Below the pieces are notes generated by a model, which was not told where the DNA came from, did not search any database, and saw only the letters and a list, made by a program, of their open reading frames with translations. Shown piece by piece: positions 35,661-48,548 of a DNA stretch of 64,000 nucleotides (position 1 is the stretch's first letter; each line of letters starts with the position of its first letter). Origin of the DNA: Burhinus oedicnemus (Eukaryota > Chordata > Aves > Charadriiformes > Burhinidae); contig VFFE01009170.1 in the NCBI GenBank assembly GCA_008921705.1, positions 1,282,703 to 1,346,702 of the forward strand, written 5' to 3'. The position numbers and the translations under genes are program-made.

Positions 35661-37834
35661 CTGGAAAACGTGGAGATTTGAGATCAATGGTAAGAAGCTA
35701 ACACAACAGGAAATTTACAAAAATAAAGTGCAGAAAGTTACATCAAGGAAACACTATGGGTTTCCTAGGGAAAAGAGAGCACGTAACAATATAGCAGCAG
35801 CGCCAAACACACAAACTAGAAGCCAGAGTGTAGTTCCCCTTAGGAAATTAGGGGGGGAAGTCATGCTCTGTCTATGTACGTACAAGTTTTGCAGCTATTA
35901 ACGCATGGTATGATACTCCACAGCTTCCAGCCCAGGGTAGTTTAGGATTACCCATAACAAAGCAACTCTTGTTCTCTGCTTTTGCTGCTTCATTCAAGCA
36001 CGGCTCTAAGCATATCAACTACAGTAGCGCCAATGTTACAGGTTTCAGCAGCATCCGAGCATAGCACTGGTTCCAGCTGGGAACACAACCAGGGAATTCC
36101 CATTTGCTAAAAGTTGAAGCAGAGAAGAAACTACTGCCTTGTTACAGGGTAACGACAGCAAAGAGGATTTTCGAATTTAAAGGCCAAATTCAAGCCCCAG
36201 CAACATTAGTGAGATTTAAAAGGCAAAAAGCGTCAGTAATCCTTGAACAAGAGGGGCGTGAGAGGACAGGCAGAGGCACCGCTCATGTTTTTCATCAGTG
36301 AAGCGTTTGCTTAGTAGTGAATTTTCATAAGTAAGCTTTAGCCAGTGAAGACACTGGCAAATTTCAGGCTAGCCCTCCCAGGCAACACGTTCGCTTTGTT
36401 TTTTCTCCTTTTTTAATCTCCCCACAGTTTTCGAAGGCTGTGTCATTCTTTCAGGCAGCAAGTGCACCTAGTGTTTGACAGACACAATGTCTCACTCTTG
36501 CACAATAGAAGTATAATAACAGTAAATATTTAAACTAGCTAAAGCTGTCACCGAAACAACTTTAATCTTGAGCCCTGATGTACAAAAAGCAATAGTATTT
36601 TCAGTTCCTGCAGCTGGGACAGCTGCTTTTGCCACTGTCACAGAAGTACAGCTCTCCTACAGAGTGCAGAGTAGTCTCAAAAGGATGCAAGAAATCAATG
36701 CAGAGGACACGCAGTGCCGCTTTAATGAAGAAATACTATTGCTACACTACAGATTTGCTTGCTTTTATCATTCCGATCTTCAACTGAGGATGGATTTGAC
36801 ACAAATAGTTTAATACCTCCTCTGACTCCTAGTGTTTTAACATAAAACTGAAGAAAAAAAAAACAAAAACCACCACACACAAAACCACCCCCCCCAACCT
36901 CATTCAGTGAGTTACGTGTCCCGTATCTCAGACCAATTGTTGTGGGCCTACAAAATCTTTCTGACAAATTGTATGTAATCCATCACAATATAATTTCTAT
37001 GGCATGAAATTACACAATAGCCAAGCAACAAGTTGAGAACAGGGCTTTTGTGCATTTGTTTTTTGTTTACACACACAGAGAATTCGCCCCCACCCACCTG
37101 TACTCTGAGGCAGCCAGCCAGGGCCCCAGAGGAGAAATGAAGGGATGGATGCTTTTCCCCACACCCCCCCAAGAGAATTTCTGAATCTCGGTGTAGTCGA
37201 TTATGTGCAAGCTACAAGTAAAACCATTATACTTCTACAAAAATAAAAGCATCTGTTCCCCCCCCGCTCGTGTTCAGTATTCACGCTGTTTTCTGCTGCA
37301 GGATTTCCACGTATTTCCCCAAGGTGTGTCACTAAACCTCAGGCACATTGATAAGCCGACATTCTGTCACAAAGGAAGTCCTGAAGTTTTGCTAACCAAA
37401 TGCACGTTACTAACAGGAAACATCAGCAAGTGCCTGTTCAGCAGTGCGGGAATGATTAAGTAAATCACAAGAGCCTGAGAGCCTCGCTGACACAAGATCC
37501 CTGTTGTAGGTGCTCTAAAATATTAGATCTTCAGTGTAAGCTAGGAGATTCACTAATTGGCCGATCAGCAAAATAGCAGCACTCTACCCTTCCAGCTCTC
37601 ACTGTGTATTCTATTAACCTTGAATCGATAATCTGTTCAAAAATAAATATTTTTTTAAAATGGCAATGTCCAAGAGAAAGCAAGCAATACTAAGAGATTC
37701 ACAGTGACTGCAGTGATCAGCAAAACTTATGTCAGGATCCTGTTGGTGGCCTGGCTGATCTGCCAGGAGGAGCCTCATTACAGCAGGGGTCATCAGTGCT
37801 CAAAGATTGTCCACTTTTTGCTGGGGTAACTCAC
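35661..37834. other. No supported gene; low-complexity patch
   Basis: Contains an A/C-rich low-complexity patch at about 36851-36900 and a C-run at 37257-37266. ORFs here have no recognisable domains. Confidence 0.5.
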
Positions 37835-37892
37835 CGTTCAGATGTAGCCTGTCATCCATGAGGGTGCGGTATGGCCTTGCTGGATGTTCACC
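37835..37892 (-). CDS. Candidate coding exon of an unidentified minus-strand gene (h)
   Basis: 58 nt with a good acceptor (TTTTTTCATAG) and donor (GTGAGT). Only one frame is open, phase 0 in and phase 1 out: GEHPARPYRTLMDDRLHLN. The 19-residue peptide looks protein-like but I cannot name it. The join to the preceding segment at 38.2 kb needs a phase-0 donor there, and the available ones are weak. Confidence 0.35.
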
Positions 37893-37996
37893 CTATGAAA
37901 AAATACTTATAGCATTTCAGCAACAGCGTAATACATAGCAGAATGAGAATAAATCTAAAGTCCTGCCTTCATGTTATTAAAGAAGCTATAATCCTT

Positions 37997-38036
37997 GCAG
38001 GAATGTAAGTGATGCTGCAGGAATGTAAGTGATGCT
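37997..38036. repeat. 20-bp tandem duplication (2 copies)
   Basis: GCAGGAATGTAAGTGATGCT occurs twice in direct succession, without mismatch. It lies between two candidate minus-strand exons. Each unit contains GTAAGT on the + strand, a chance donor-like word. Confidence 0.9.
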
Positions 38037-38215
38037 GAAGACAGATATGTTTCAGTCTTGGCAGGAAACCTCTACTGTGATAAAAGAAGGAGCAAAATGA
38101 CCGGAATTATCCTGACAGTCCTCAAGGGGGTGTTAATAACGAAGGGGAGGCAGGACCACGTAGACTGACTGCTCATCCCCTTCATTTGCTGGAACCAACA
38201 TCCGGCCTGACAAAC

Positions 38216-38312
38216 GTGAAGTGAATCATTCCAGGAACAGGCCTCGAGACAAGCCTTCAACGGGCGCGGTGGAGCGACATACTCGGTCTCATCCCACGCT
38301 AGACATGCTGGG
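38216..38312 (-). CDS. Candidate coding exon of an unidentified minus-strand gene (g), CpG-rich
   Basis: Acceptor TCGGTTATTGCAG. Entry in phase 2 continues the only open frame of the 39672-39772 segment. The frame reads PACLAWDETEYVAPPRPLKA, then CLEACSWNDSLH, and stays open another 140 nt to 38072 with more cysteines (VCQAGCWFQ). Seven or more CpGs in 90 bp stand out in this AT-rich region. The 3' end is not settled: 38216 assumes a phase-0 GTTTGT donor, which is weak. Cysteine richness could mean an extracellular domain or simply chance translation. No family is recognised. Confidence 0.35.
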
Positions 38313-39671
38313 CTGCAATAACCGAAATTAAGAACTGCATCAAGAGAGTAAGGCAGAGTTTAATGGAGACAGAAAACAGTCCCAGGGAAGGGACAGTCAG
38401 CTTATACCATATTCCTAGCACAAGAAATCAGAAGACCTATACCAACATCATTGCCAGCTCTCAACAGTTGTTCCAAAAGCCTCTTTTTACAGATGAGAAA
38501 ACCCAGGAATACAGTCTCAGCTCAGTTCTGCAAAGACCCCGTACGTGCAGACAGCAGGGGTTCAACACAGGTGAATGAACACATTGATGCCGCCCAACAC
38601 AGATGCTCCCTGGCTGGCATGGTACACAGTGCAAAGCAGAATTAAAATGTAAAAAATATATATATTAGCTGCAATTGTTTGCAGATGCAAGTGACCCAAG
38701 ATACTTGCTCCTATGGGACATCTAAGCCACATTAGTTGTCTGAAAATATAAAACCATGTGTGGAAAACTTTTACCAGCAGAAAAATATTAGTGTTGCCGT
38801 CTATACAGAGAATGCGCCTAACCCGGTGAAAGAAAAAAAAAACCCACACCATACACAAAAAGCAGTATTATTTAATTGACCAGTATCCGACTTCATCAAC
38901 TGTAATGCTAAGATGACTCATTTTGAACCTGTGGTTTCACTCCTGGCAGAAGCCAGGCCAGAACATTTCATCCCAGAGCACTAACCTATGAAGCTTGGTT
39001 GGGTTACAGCAGCTCTTCAGAAAGTAACCTTGGATCCAGTGCGCTTCAAGGCAAGACACACAGGTGCAACGAACTATCTGAAAGACTTGCTCCTAGCAGA
39101 GGTTGGTCTAATTCAAACCCCCTTTTCTGACTCTTGCGACCCCTTGCTCTGCTGGATTAAGTGCTGTTATCAGAAGTCTTTTGATACAAAGGTATTTCTA
39201 GATAAAGAGAAAAAAAAAAAACCCAAACCTTTGAAAACATCCTTTCCGTTCCTAAACTGAGATCACAAAGCAGACCTGATAAACTTTGTTGTAAGTTTTG
39301 AAGTTACAACACACAGTTCTACCTGCAAGGCATGGGCTGGCACGCATCACTGCTGTTCACGTACCCTGTGGGAAAACCCGCGTGCCTCGCTCTGGAGACG
39401 AGGATCCATCCACGTAATATACAGAGCCCCCACTCCACCGCTTAGATTTCAGTCACACTCAGAAGACAAGAATCGGGGACTGTAAGGGAGCGGTACGGAA
39501 CCAAACAAACAGCATTCCTGCAAGCAACCGCACCCCTCTCAAAATTTCGCGTTGGTAGGTTTCTATACCCTTTTTCACCCAAATGCGGTGGCTGTTCAAC
39601 TCCTATCCTAGACAGCCAAGGAATCCAGGCACCCAAATGAGCTTGTGAATGTTGCTGCTGGAAACGGATAC

Positions 39672-39772
39672 CTGAAAGTTTGGCATACAGCATCCAGTAT
39701 TTTTGCATCAAAGTCCTTTTGCACATATGGGGATGCTTCAGGGCCTCCTTCATATCCCCCTATGCCACAGAA
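39672..39772 (-). CDS. Candidate coding exon of an unidentified minus-strand gene (f)
   Basis: 101 nt with acceptor TTTTTCCTCACCACAG and donor GTATCC. Only phase 0 is open (33 codons, leaving in phase 2): FCGIGGYEGGPEASPYVQKD, then FDAKILDAVCQTF. The phase agrees with the neighbours on both sides (40048-40189 ends in phase 0; the 38.2-kb segment starts in phase 2). Product unknown. Confidence 0.45.
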
Positions 39773-40047
39773 CTGTGGTGAGGAAAAAATGCAATACAGA
39801 TGGCACGGCACTCGAGTCTGATAAAAAAAATAATAAAAAAAAAAAAAGTCAAGAGCCATGTAAGTAGCAGTGGTTATGCCATGAACACAAGCTGCAGCTT
39901 AGCCTAACGATTCCCCACCTGCTGTTAACCAGACAAGCAAACACCAGCAGCTGCCCAGCTGCAAAACAGAGCCCGCATCAGCCATCATTCTCCCAAGTCA
40001 TCGTTTTGGACTGACAGCACACAAAGGCAGCATGGAGAGACACTTAC

Positions 40048-40189
40048 CACTCTGGTGAAGGAGATGGAGAATGGGAAAGGATTAGGCACAGGGTAAACGG
40101 CAACATTAGTGCAAGAGGGAAGCCTTCGTTTAAGTGTGCCCTCAAAAACCCCATCACAGCCAATACAGCCAACAACTTCCATTAGTCTT
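40048..40189 (-). CDS. Candidate coding exon of an unidentified minus-strand gene (e)
   Basis: 142 nt with acceptor CACCCTAAAACAG (pyrimidine-poor) and strong donor AGAGTG then GTAAGT. Two frames stop early; the third is open for 47 codons and is the one required by the preceding segment: RLMEVVGCIGCDGVFEGTLK, then RRLPSCTNVAVYPVPNPFPF, then SISFTRV. About a third of the codons start with G, as in many real genes. Family not recognised. Confidence 0.45.
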
Positions 40190-40430
40190 CTGTTTTAGGG
40201 TGAATTCAGCCAATCTATAACCACAGGATGCAATAAATTAAGTTCCTGATGCGGTCTCTACTGATCAATTAAATCCCTTTGGAACCAAGCAAGCTTCTTC
40301 ATTAATATCAACACCATTAAAAACAAACTTTTTCCAGCCCTAACACAATAAAAACTTTTGGCGTGAGACTAATACACAGATGGCACACAGTTACTACAGG
40401 GAAATCCACGAACTGCAGTGCATATTTTAC

Positions 40431-40523
40431 CTCGCACAAATTCCACAGCCTTCTTCTTCGATAGTTTCAATAGCAATTAATGTATCAGGCCCAAGGGTGG
40501 TGCAAGTGCTCTGGTGGGCAAGA
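40431..40523 (-). CDS. Candidate coding exon of an unidentified minus-strand gene (d)
   Basis: 93 nt with acceptor CATCGCTTTTTGGCCAG and donor GTAAAA. Only one frame is open (30 codons, entering and leaving in phase 2): LAHQSTCTTLGPDTLIAIET, then IEEEGCGICA. The AUCGAAGAAGAAGG-type codons look coding. The phase matches segments 42106-42147 and 40048-40189. Product unknown. Confidence 0.45.
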
Positions 40524-42105
40524 CTGGCCAAAAAGCGATGAGACCAAAACAGGTGAGAAACTTCTGCCTCAGCTCTACAGAGGATCCTTCTCTCCTTCAT
40601 CCATCTAATGAGTTTTAAGTTGCCTTTACGCCATACCTGCCTTGCCTTACTTTATTAAGAAGAGGCTAAAATCTCACTAGTATAAGCCATCTCCTGTGGG
40701 GAAAATGACTGAAGTATTTTTATTTTTCAGCATTAGAGACCTGGGGTAACAGCAGAATGAAAGGAAAGAACGAAGCAGCAACATTCCTCCGGTCTGGTAA
40801 TTTCATTGCTATTTGAGCATTGTCACATCATTTCTTATTTTCTCCTGCCCACCTAAAGTAGAAGTTTACAAGATGTGAACACACTGCAAAAGGAGTCTCG
40901 GAGGAAAGATACATTATAAAACTTCTCAGGCAGGACTATTTCTTCTCTGGATACTTCTTGTTAGTATTTCCTGCTAAGTGAGCTTGAACGCTGAATTCGC
41001 TTGCCATCACACAGTATGCGTTACCACAAGTTTTATGGGGGTTTTTTGTTTGTTTTGCACAAGTGTCATTAACGACATCTTGTATTCTATTTCTAACTGT
41101 TGATCTGAATACAGCTCCTAGTTCTTTTGCCAGTTTTACATACTAGATGTCAGATTTGTGTCTAATTGTACGCCTTGCAAACACACGCAAGATAAACAAA
41201 ACTGCACACTGGAGGCATTTCAGAGTAAAAACACATACTGTTTGCAAAATTAAGCTGAGATCGGGATTCTAACAAAATGAGCTCTCTAGAGCATGGGTCG
41301 GCTTCCCAAAATAGTCTTCAAGAAAGCTACACTTCTGCTTCTGCCATCCATACCCCACCAAGCATCCGCTGTTTTGCAACAGTAAGTAACACTTCCTACA
41401 GCCCAGGGCTGTACAACACTGACTATGCTGCCTTGTGAGGACAGCAGGTGTAGTATTATTTCTTAAAACAACGTAAGCAAACAATTTTGTGGATCCAACA
41501 CAGGCTCCCTTCCTCCTCCCAAAGGGGACATGCTTAACCCCAGCATGGGCATTGGTGTCTAAATATCCCTTGTGCTGGGATATTCCCTCCAAGTATTCCC
41601 TTTCCAGCTCATCCAGAGCAGTGACTGAGCGGTCAGTAGTCCCCGCTTAGGGTTAACCAGATGAAAGCTGAAATATAGTGACAAATCACTGATGTTTAAA
41701 TGGTAAGAAAAACATTGCTTCCCATTTAAAGCACAGATCAGCTAACACATCAGAGGTGAGATTTGACTGTTCCAAATGTTATGTCCACAACCGCAATACT
41801 GTCAGTCAGTTACCCGGGCCTGATGGGCGTTATCATCCCAAGTTTCTTAATTTCACAGAGTGACTATTCTCTAATTCACCCTTCGATGTAAGATCGAAGG
41901 CTTGCACCAAATAACCCAGATTAATAGATAAAATTGTAAAAGCTCATAATTTAAAGTGTTTACACCACTACTGAAGAAAAAGCAGAAATTTGACCTGCCC
42001 AGCCTATCTGGTCACCATCCAACTGAAGTCAAAAAAAGTTTGACCAAATTTTGTACGGTTGTAGCAAGTTCCACTTCTCCAAGCTAATTTAAGCCGCTCC
42101 CTTAC

Positions 42106-42147
42106 CTTTCAGCAAAATATTGGAACAAAATGCGGTGGTGTTCCTGA
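42106..42147 (-). CDS. Candidate coding micro-exon of an unidentified minus-strand gene (c)
   Basis: 42 nt between AACTCACATGCCAG and a strong donor (GAAAG then GTAAGG). It encodes QEHHRILFQYFAE in the phase needed for segment 40431-40523 (leaving two bases AG to join T). Short, so weak alone. Confidence 0.4.
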
Positions 42148-45100
42148 CTGGCATGTGAGTTGAATCACGTGCAGAAGAATGTGTGCACACACCGTGGTGC
42201 CAGCAACGGGGTGAAAAGAAACTGATTTGTCATTGGGAGAAGACTACTTTAGTTCACTGACCAGGTTATCTCTCTAAGGCTACAAAGCAGACCACAACCA
42301 AGAATACAAGACACCTTTTTTTATTTTTTTTTTTTTACAAGGCAGTTGACAGAAGGCATTTGAGATACGGTACCATTTTCCACAGGATACCAAATTAGCA
42401 TAAATGAAAAGCAAGGCTAATGAGATTAGATAGGGCTACAGCAAGTCACACGCTATGGGAAAGCGTGTAAGTCTCCTAGCTCAAAGGAAGCCACACAGGG
42501 ATGTTTGTTTCTCTCCTGCTCTACCTTGCTCAAACACTTACTGCAGCTGCACGAACAGCTCAGCCTAGCGCCCCCTCCTCCCCCGATTCCCTCCCATCTT
42601 AGCTTGGTACATGCCTGGAGGAAGAGAAGCCAATATCCCACCCACATACTTGTTACTTCTCCCTTCTGCTCGGTTGCCTATCCACAAGGCCATAAAGGAC
42701 ATTCTTTTCCCCGTGGCATGCCAGCTAACCCTTTTGCAGCCACACAGAGATCAAGTTCTTTCTTATTCTCCCTTAAATTTCTGCAAGCTAGCTACAGCAA
42801 AATCACAACGTAGCCCAGAGAGAAACCAGTTCAGTGGTGGGAAACATTCTTTTTTTTTTTTGTAAACAGGTCACAGATATCATCAAATTGAACAGACTAA
42901 TCAAACATCCACATGTCTGTTTTGCTTCACTGACCTAATCTGTTTGCTAAACACTTTGGAGTTTAGGATATCAGAAAAGCCCATAGTCAGTTGCTTGCTC
43001 AGTCTCATGCAGCCAAGCTCTCCTTATCTAGTAGCTTTCCATGGAGCATTAAGTTAAGCAAGATTCCGTGCACTCGCCACAGGAGCTGCAGCTTATTTAT
43101 TCAGGAAATTCAAGCCCGCTTTTAAGAATACTGGCAGCCAGGGCATTTTTCCCATTCCTAAAGAGAGCATAGAAACAAAAATATGCCCAAGACAAAACCA
43201 CATTGAATTCAAATGGCTGGGGGAGTAAAGACCCCTCCATCCTCTTCTCACTTGTATGCACCATTGTAAAGAACATATTAAAGTGGTGGGTGAGCCAATT
43301 TCAGGCCTTCTCTTTCCACCCACAGCTTTTGTTGCTTTTACCTCTGTTCAATCATTCATTCATGCTCCCTCAGCCACTCGCCCACATATATTCCTTGCTG
43401 ACAGCCCAGCTGCACATATGCATTCAGAATTACAGTAACGGCTTTTGTGACTCCGGTATGGAAAGAATAAGAGAAGCAGTGGGGAGAGCAGGCTCTGAAA
43501 GGCTGCACAAGACGGACCGTCACGGGTTTACCTCACACACACATGTAATATGCCAGCGTTCACGCTAACTAATGCAAAGCCACTGAAACAGCCCCCAGGG
43601 GCTATTTGCAAGAACAAGTAGTTGCTAATTTTAGATCCAGAGTAACCACCAAACACGGAAAGTGGGGTTTTCAAAGAAGCTGAAGGCAGCTGAAATTCAA
43701 GAGCTTGAACTTGAAGAGCTCTGCCTTAATAGCCGTGGAAGAGGCAGCTCTCCATTACAGTCTCTAGGTCGGAGGTACCCTTGCTCGCCCAGCAGACCCA
43801 TCATACAGGAATACTGGGACATACCACGCTGTCCTTTCCAGAGGCAAAGGCAGCTGCCAGGTTCTGTGTGCTCAGCTGCAGGCCAGAACTGCCCGTGGCC
43901 TCACCAGCATTGCACGGAACCCAAGCCTTCCACTGCTGAGCCCGAGCCCCACACTGAACAGCCTGCTCTTCCTAGGGCAGACAGGGGCTGACACTGCCTC
44001 CACCCCAGCTCCAGGGATTTTGTTATTCATCAGGCCAGCTCCCGCCCAAATGCACGAATAAGGACAGGCCAAGGGAGAAGTCACCTCTTTTCCTTTTAAG
44101 CACATTTTCTCTGCCATAGCCCCAGTCCCACCACCTGAGTGAAAAGGACTCCTGACCCGTGTGACAGACTGAACCTGAAGATGGTTTCGCTTGCCACTGC
44201 ATCCTCAGGCTGACACCTACCGCACTGGAATCGGACAGGGATGAGAGATGAAGGTAAGGTTAACCGCTGCCTCTTGTGTCACATTGTCAAGCCCTTCTGT
44301 CATCCAGAACAGATGTCTTTGCCTCTTACCCTGTTCAAGAAGAAAAACCCTGTCTTATTTAAGAGGGAGGCCCGGTCCCAGGCATTCCCCTCTCCAGGCA
44401 TTCCACCTGACATCATAATAAAGGGTCATTCCTAAAGAAATTCAATACAACAAAATTTTAGGAGACAAAGCAATCATCTTCTACAGACACCATTAGAACT
44501 ATGACACCTGGGCACGTCCGGGCCCACTCTTTTTTCCTCATGTTTTTCTAGCAGCATTTTTTCCTCTTCCCTCGGGGTTCAAGACAAGCTTCAAGACGGT
44601 TCAGTTCTGCCTCGCATAGCAAAGAATCTAGCCTGACCCAGCAGTGAGCTGTACAGACAGCCCTGCAGACAGTATTTCAGGCTCTCAGAAACCCATTTCA
44701 TGAACTTGGGCATTACCAGCACGACCTGATACATGCAGTAGCAAAGGGAAGACATAAGGGGGCACAGCCATGGAGCACAGTAGCAGGAATTGCTTAATTC
44801 CCTTACTTTATCTTCATTATTTGACAGTTCACCATCTCTTCAGGATGAAACCCACAATCTCTTATCAGCTGATGTACTCAGCTGATTGCAGTGACACAGA
44901 CTACCGTAAATTCTCCAGCAACCAGACTGTAACAACCCCCAGTGCTGCTACAGATTGAAACTGCCATTTTAAATCTATCTGGTGTTCTCAGTAGAAAAGG
45001 GTTTCTTACGAATCATTGTGTCTCCGTGTAGCAGAGGGGCTGGATTACAACTCAGCTGGATAACCAGCAGTGAACACAAAAGACTGTATAGCAATAGGAT

Positions 45101-47467
45101 ATGCAAAGCATGGAAAAATAATGATCAAGGGAAGGCTCTCAACCCTGAATGCATGAAACCAAGCTTCTAAATTATACAGACCATTAAATAAGTACGCCAG
45201 TTTCAAAAGTGGCAACTACCTGCTATGACTACATTGCAACATTTACTCTCATTTTTGAAGAAATGAGGAGGAAAGACAAGCTGTTAAAGCACCAGCCGAG
45301 ACTTGGGCAGCAGGGCGCAATATCCTCGCAGAGCAGCTACTGCGTGTGGCTTGATTCTGTATTGCGGTTGTCAGCTGCCAACTGCATTTTTCCAGGGGGG
45401 CCAGAGTCAGTGTGGCTGCCACCACCCCGCCGCAGCTGCATGCAGATAACACCCTGGAAGATTTTGTCCTCGCGATTAGCGCTCTCACAGGGAATGAGAA
45501 GGTGAAACTCAGAGACTCATCCCAAAGCTAAGCCATGCGCTTGGAGCCCAAAGCATGCGGCTGTTCTCCAACTTGAGCATTTCGGCCACATAGCTGTAAT
45601 TCAGGCCTGTTCTAAGGCATCGAACTCTGGGTGTACTGCAGGAAGGATCAAATACCCACTTGTAAGGAATTAGGGATGAAACATCTACAAGTTCAGCGCT
45701 GAGAAGCTGACAGTCATAAGGCCTACACAATTGTTTGGAAATCCAGCCTTCTCGGGCCTTCTGTAGCAATTAGCAGTTTTCACATAACTTTTAGAAAGCA
45801 TAAAGCTGCTAAAAGAGAAAGCAGTATTTGCAAGGGTAAGACTTAAGAGCATCACAGCAGATGCCCAATGTCCTGTCCAGGACAGAGAATACCAGAGAGC
45901 TTGAGCTAAGGGGGTTAAAAGCTCCGTTTTTGGCTATTCTACCTTAAATTGTTTACTTGTTGCTGAAATGTGCGGCATTTTTTCAGCTCTACAGCTGGCT
46001 GCTTTGCAAGGATGGGTGAATTCATGTTATCCATAACCACCCGCAAGCCTCCTGGAGTCTAACTTTTCACTGTGAAAGGTATCTAGCAAATATTTCTTAG
46101 TAGCAGCAGGGGAAGTAAATAAGGGGGAGAGCACTCTTCAGGTGCTTTAAGATATTTAAATAAATGAGGCTTAAAAGCCATTTATTCTGAAACCGCTGTT
46201 GCCAGTGATTAACATGTTCTAACGACTCAGCCTTGTGTTAATCTCTTTGGGCAGACAAAGAAACATTACATTAAACTATACTCTTTGTTCATAATTTTTA
46301 AACTGAAATTTCCTAAGTTACTCTGGGACGCAGTAGTCTATCTAGAAGTCCAATGTAAGTGGAATTTAATTTTTTTCCCAAATATCCACAACCTAAGGAG
46401 AGTAGGCTTTAAATCAGTACCTTGCATTAGATGAAATGGCTTCTCATTGTGCTTACTGCAAAATGTGAATTAACAGGGAAACATCAGTAGATGTGCTACC
46501 AAATTATTTTATAATTAATTGTATTGTCAGAGATCCCCTTTGCTTTCCCCTACATTCACGTGACTGCATTGTAGTAAAACTGGCAGAGGCTTGCCGCATC
46601 AGAAGACTCTGCTGTTGAAGGACATCTTAATGACTGTATCAGGAGAATTCAGATATATACAAGATTCAAGGGGGAGTTTGAGGTATTTTTTTTTTTTAAA
46701 GCATCAACATATTAGGGAGCGCACTGCTCCAGCAGTGGGAGCAAAAAAGAGTATGGGTGATGCAAGGAGTCTTCCCAGTCTTAAGGTCTGTGAACTAAAG
46801 CCCAGAAAATACTTACATTATAAAGAAATGGAGAAGGCTCAACTCAGCAGATATAACTGCATTTCTCTGTCCAAACACTGGATGTCAAAGCATAATTTAT
46901 GATTAACGCTTTAGCTAATACATTCTTTGTTAGTCTTAGTTCTCATCCAGATAATATATCTGCTCAACATTTTTTTTTAATTTTGGCAAATTTTTTTTAA
47001 TCAATAGTATTCTTGCTAATAGCGAGACATCACAGCGTAGCTTCAGCTTCTTGTCAGGTTTATGCTGGGACAGAGAGCTCCTTCAGTCACACCTCTTTTC
47101 CAAAGTGCTTCCAGTGCCCGCCTAGAGTGCAAAATACAGACACTCCCCTGCTCGTCCAGGTCCCATCTGCAGATAAGTGTGGCTAACACACGCATTAAAT
47201 GTATCATTCCATATATATCAAACGTGGGTAAAGCTAATGAGACTGCATGGGGCAGCCTAGCAGTACTGATTCCAGAGCCCCAACCAGCTCAGGTAAATGC
47301 TGACCAGCACTGAGGTGTGCTGTGTCAATAAACCAAGTCTCTCAAGTAAGCCTAGAAGAAAGATCCCGACAAGCTTCAGGACTGAAGTCACAACGCAACA
47401 AGATGCCAAGTTGAGCTCATGTTCTGAAATCAGGCACGTTTTTCTTTCCAGTTTGAATAAACGATAC
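42148..47467. other. No supported gene; T-run and GC-richer patches
   Basis: About 5.3 kb. A T-rich run lies at 42316-42336. GC-richer patches at 43480-44000 and 45290-45490 have ORFs on both strands but no consistent codon bias, domain or splice-phase link to neighbours, so I do not call them. No CpG island is clear enough for a promoter call. Confidence 0.5.
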
Positions 47468-47586
47468 ATTCTCCAGGAGCTTGGATGAGTAACTTGGAAG
47501 AAACACTTGGCAATGACTTTCAGTAGTTCAATGAGAGATTCTGCTGAATCTGCAACTGTTGCTAAAGCATCAACTAAAATCTTGCA
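47468..47586 (-). CDS. Candidate coding exon of an unidentified minus-strand gene (b)
   Basis: 119 nt with acceptor TTTTCTTACTTCAG. Phase 0 is open for 39 codons and ends in phase 2 at a usable donor (GAAT then GTATCG): CKILVDALATVADSAESLIE, then LLKVIAKCFFQVTHPSSWR. The first part has an amphipathic-helix look (spaced L, I, V). The phase agrees with the 42106-42147 segment. Family not recognised. Confidence 0.4.
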
Positions 47587-48548
47587 CTGAAGTAAGAAAA
47601 TTATGGTGAATAAAGCTGAAAACACATTGCTATTTATAAAAAAAATAACAACAACATCAGTTTTTTCCTCTTTGGATAACATGCTTTAAACCACCTCCAC
47701 ATACCTAGTCTTTAAATCTGTTGGTTTTTTCCATGTCTTTCATATGCAAATGGTTTGCACTACAGGCAATTGTGAAAGACTGGGAAGGGTTTACTACTTT
47801 TAAGATCAGAAAGTCAAGTAAGAAAGGATAATACCAGAATATGTGTAAAAATATAGAAAGAATTAACTTGACATGTCTATTAACTGTACCTTCAAAATAC
47901 AAAAGAGTGAACCCAAAAGCCAAGCTTAATGGAAAGAAAATACATATAAATTAGTCACTGTAAGTGTTGCTAAAAACTATAGTTGATGCCAGGAATCCAT
48001 CAATTTCAAAGAATATTTGACACGTGTAGATAATGATTTACACATTCATAAAATATACCTCAGGACATACCTCAGTCACTGAATTTGGGGAAAAAAATAA
48101 TCTATAATGCATGTTTTATACCTATTTGCATCACAATTCTTATGTTCCTACTTATTCTTTAGAGCAACCATGAGGTTAGCCTATGGTCATCTTCCCACCT
48201 TACAGCACGCTAACACCCAGTTAACAGTAGGAAAAAGCCACTTATCTCATTAACAGAGACTGCTGTACCCTGCTCTCATTTTATTCTGGAACCAGATGTA
48301 TACAAGAAAACAATTAAATATAAGGAATTCAAAATCTTGTTTAAATTCAACCACAGGATGACTTATGATGTGCATAATATTTCAGCACAATTTCTTAAAG
48401 ATAATAGAAACAACGTTTTTAGACTAAAGTAAAATTAAAAAAAAAAAATATTGAGAAAGAACACTACAAGCCCTGGTAACAAATGCAAGCATTCAGATGC
48501 TCTTTTGAAACCCATTGGAAGGTAAGAAGTAACACACGGCTTTGTCAC

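Noticed and set aside
43480..44000. CpG island or promoter
   Set aside because: GC content rises only modestly and CpGs are sparse; not enough for a promoter call.
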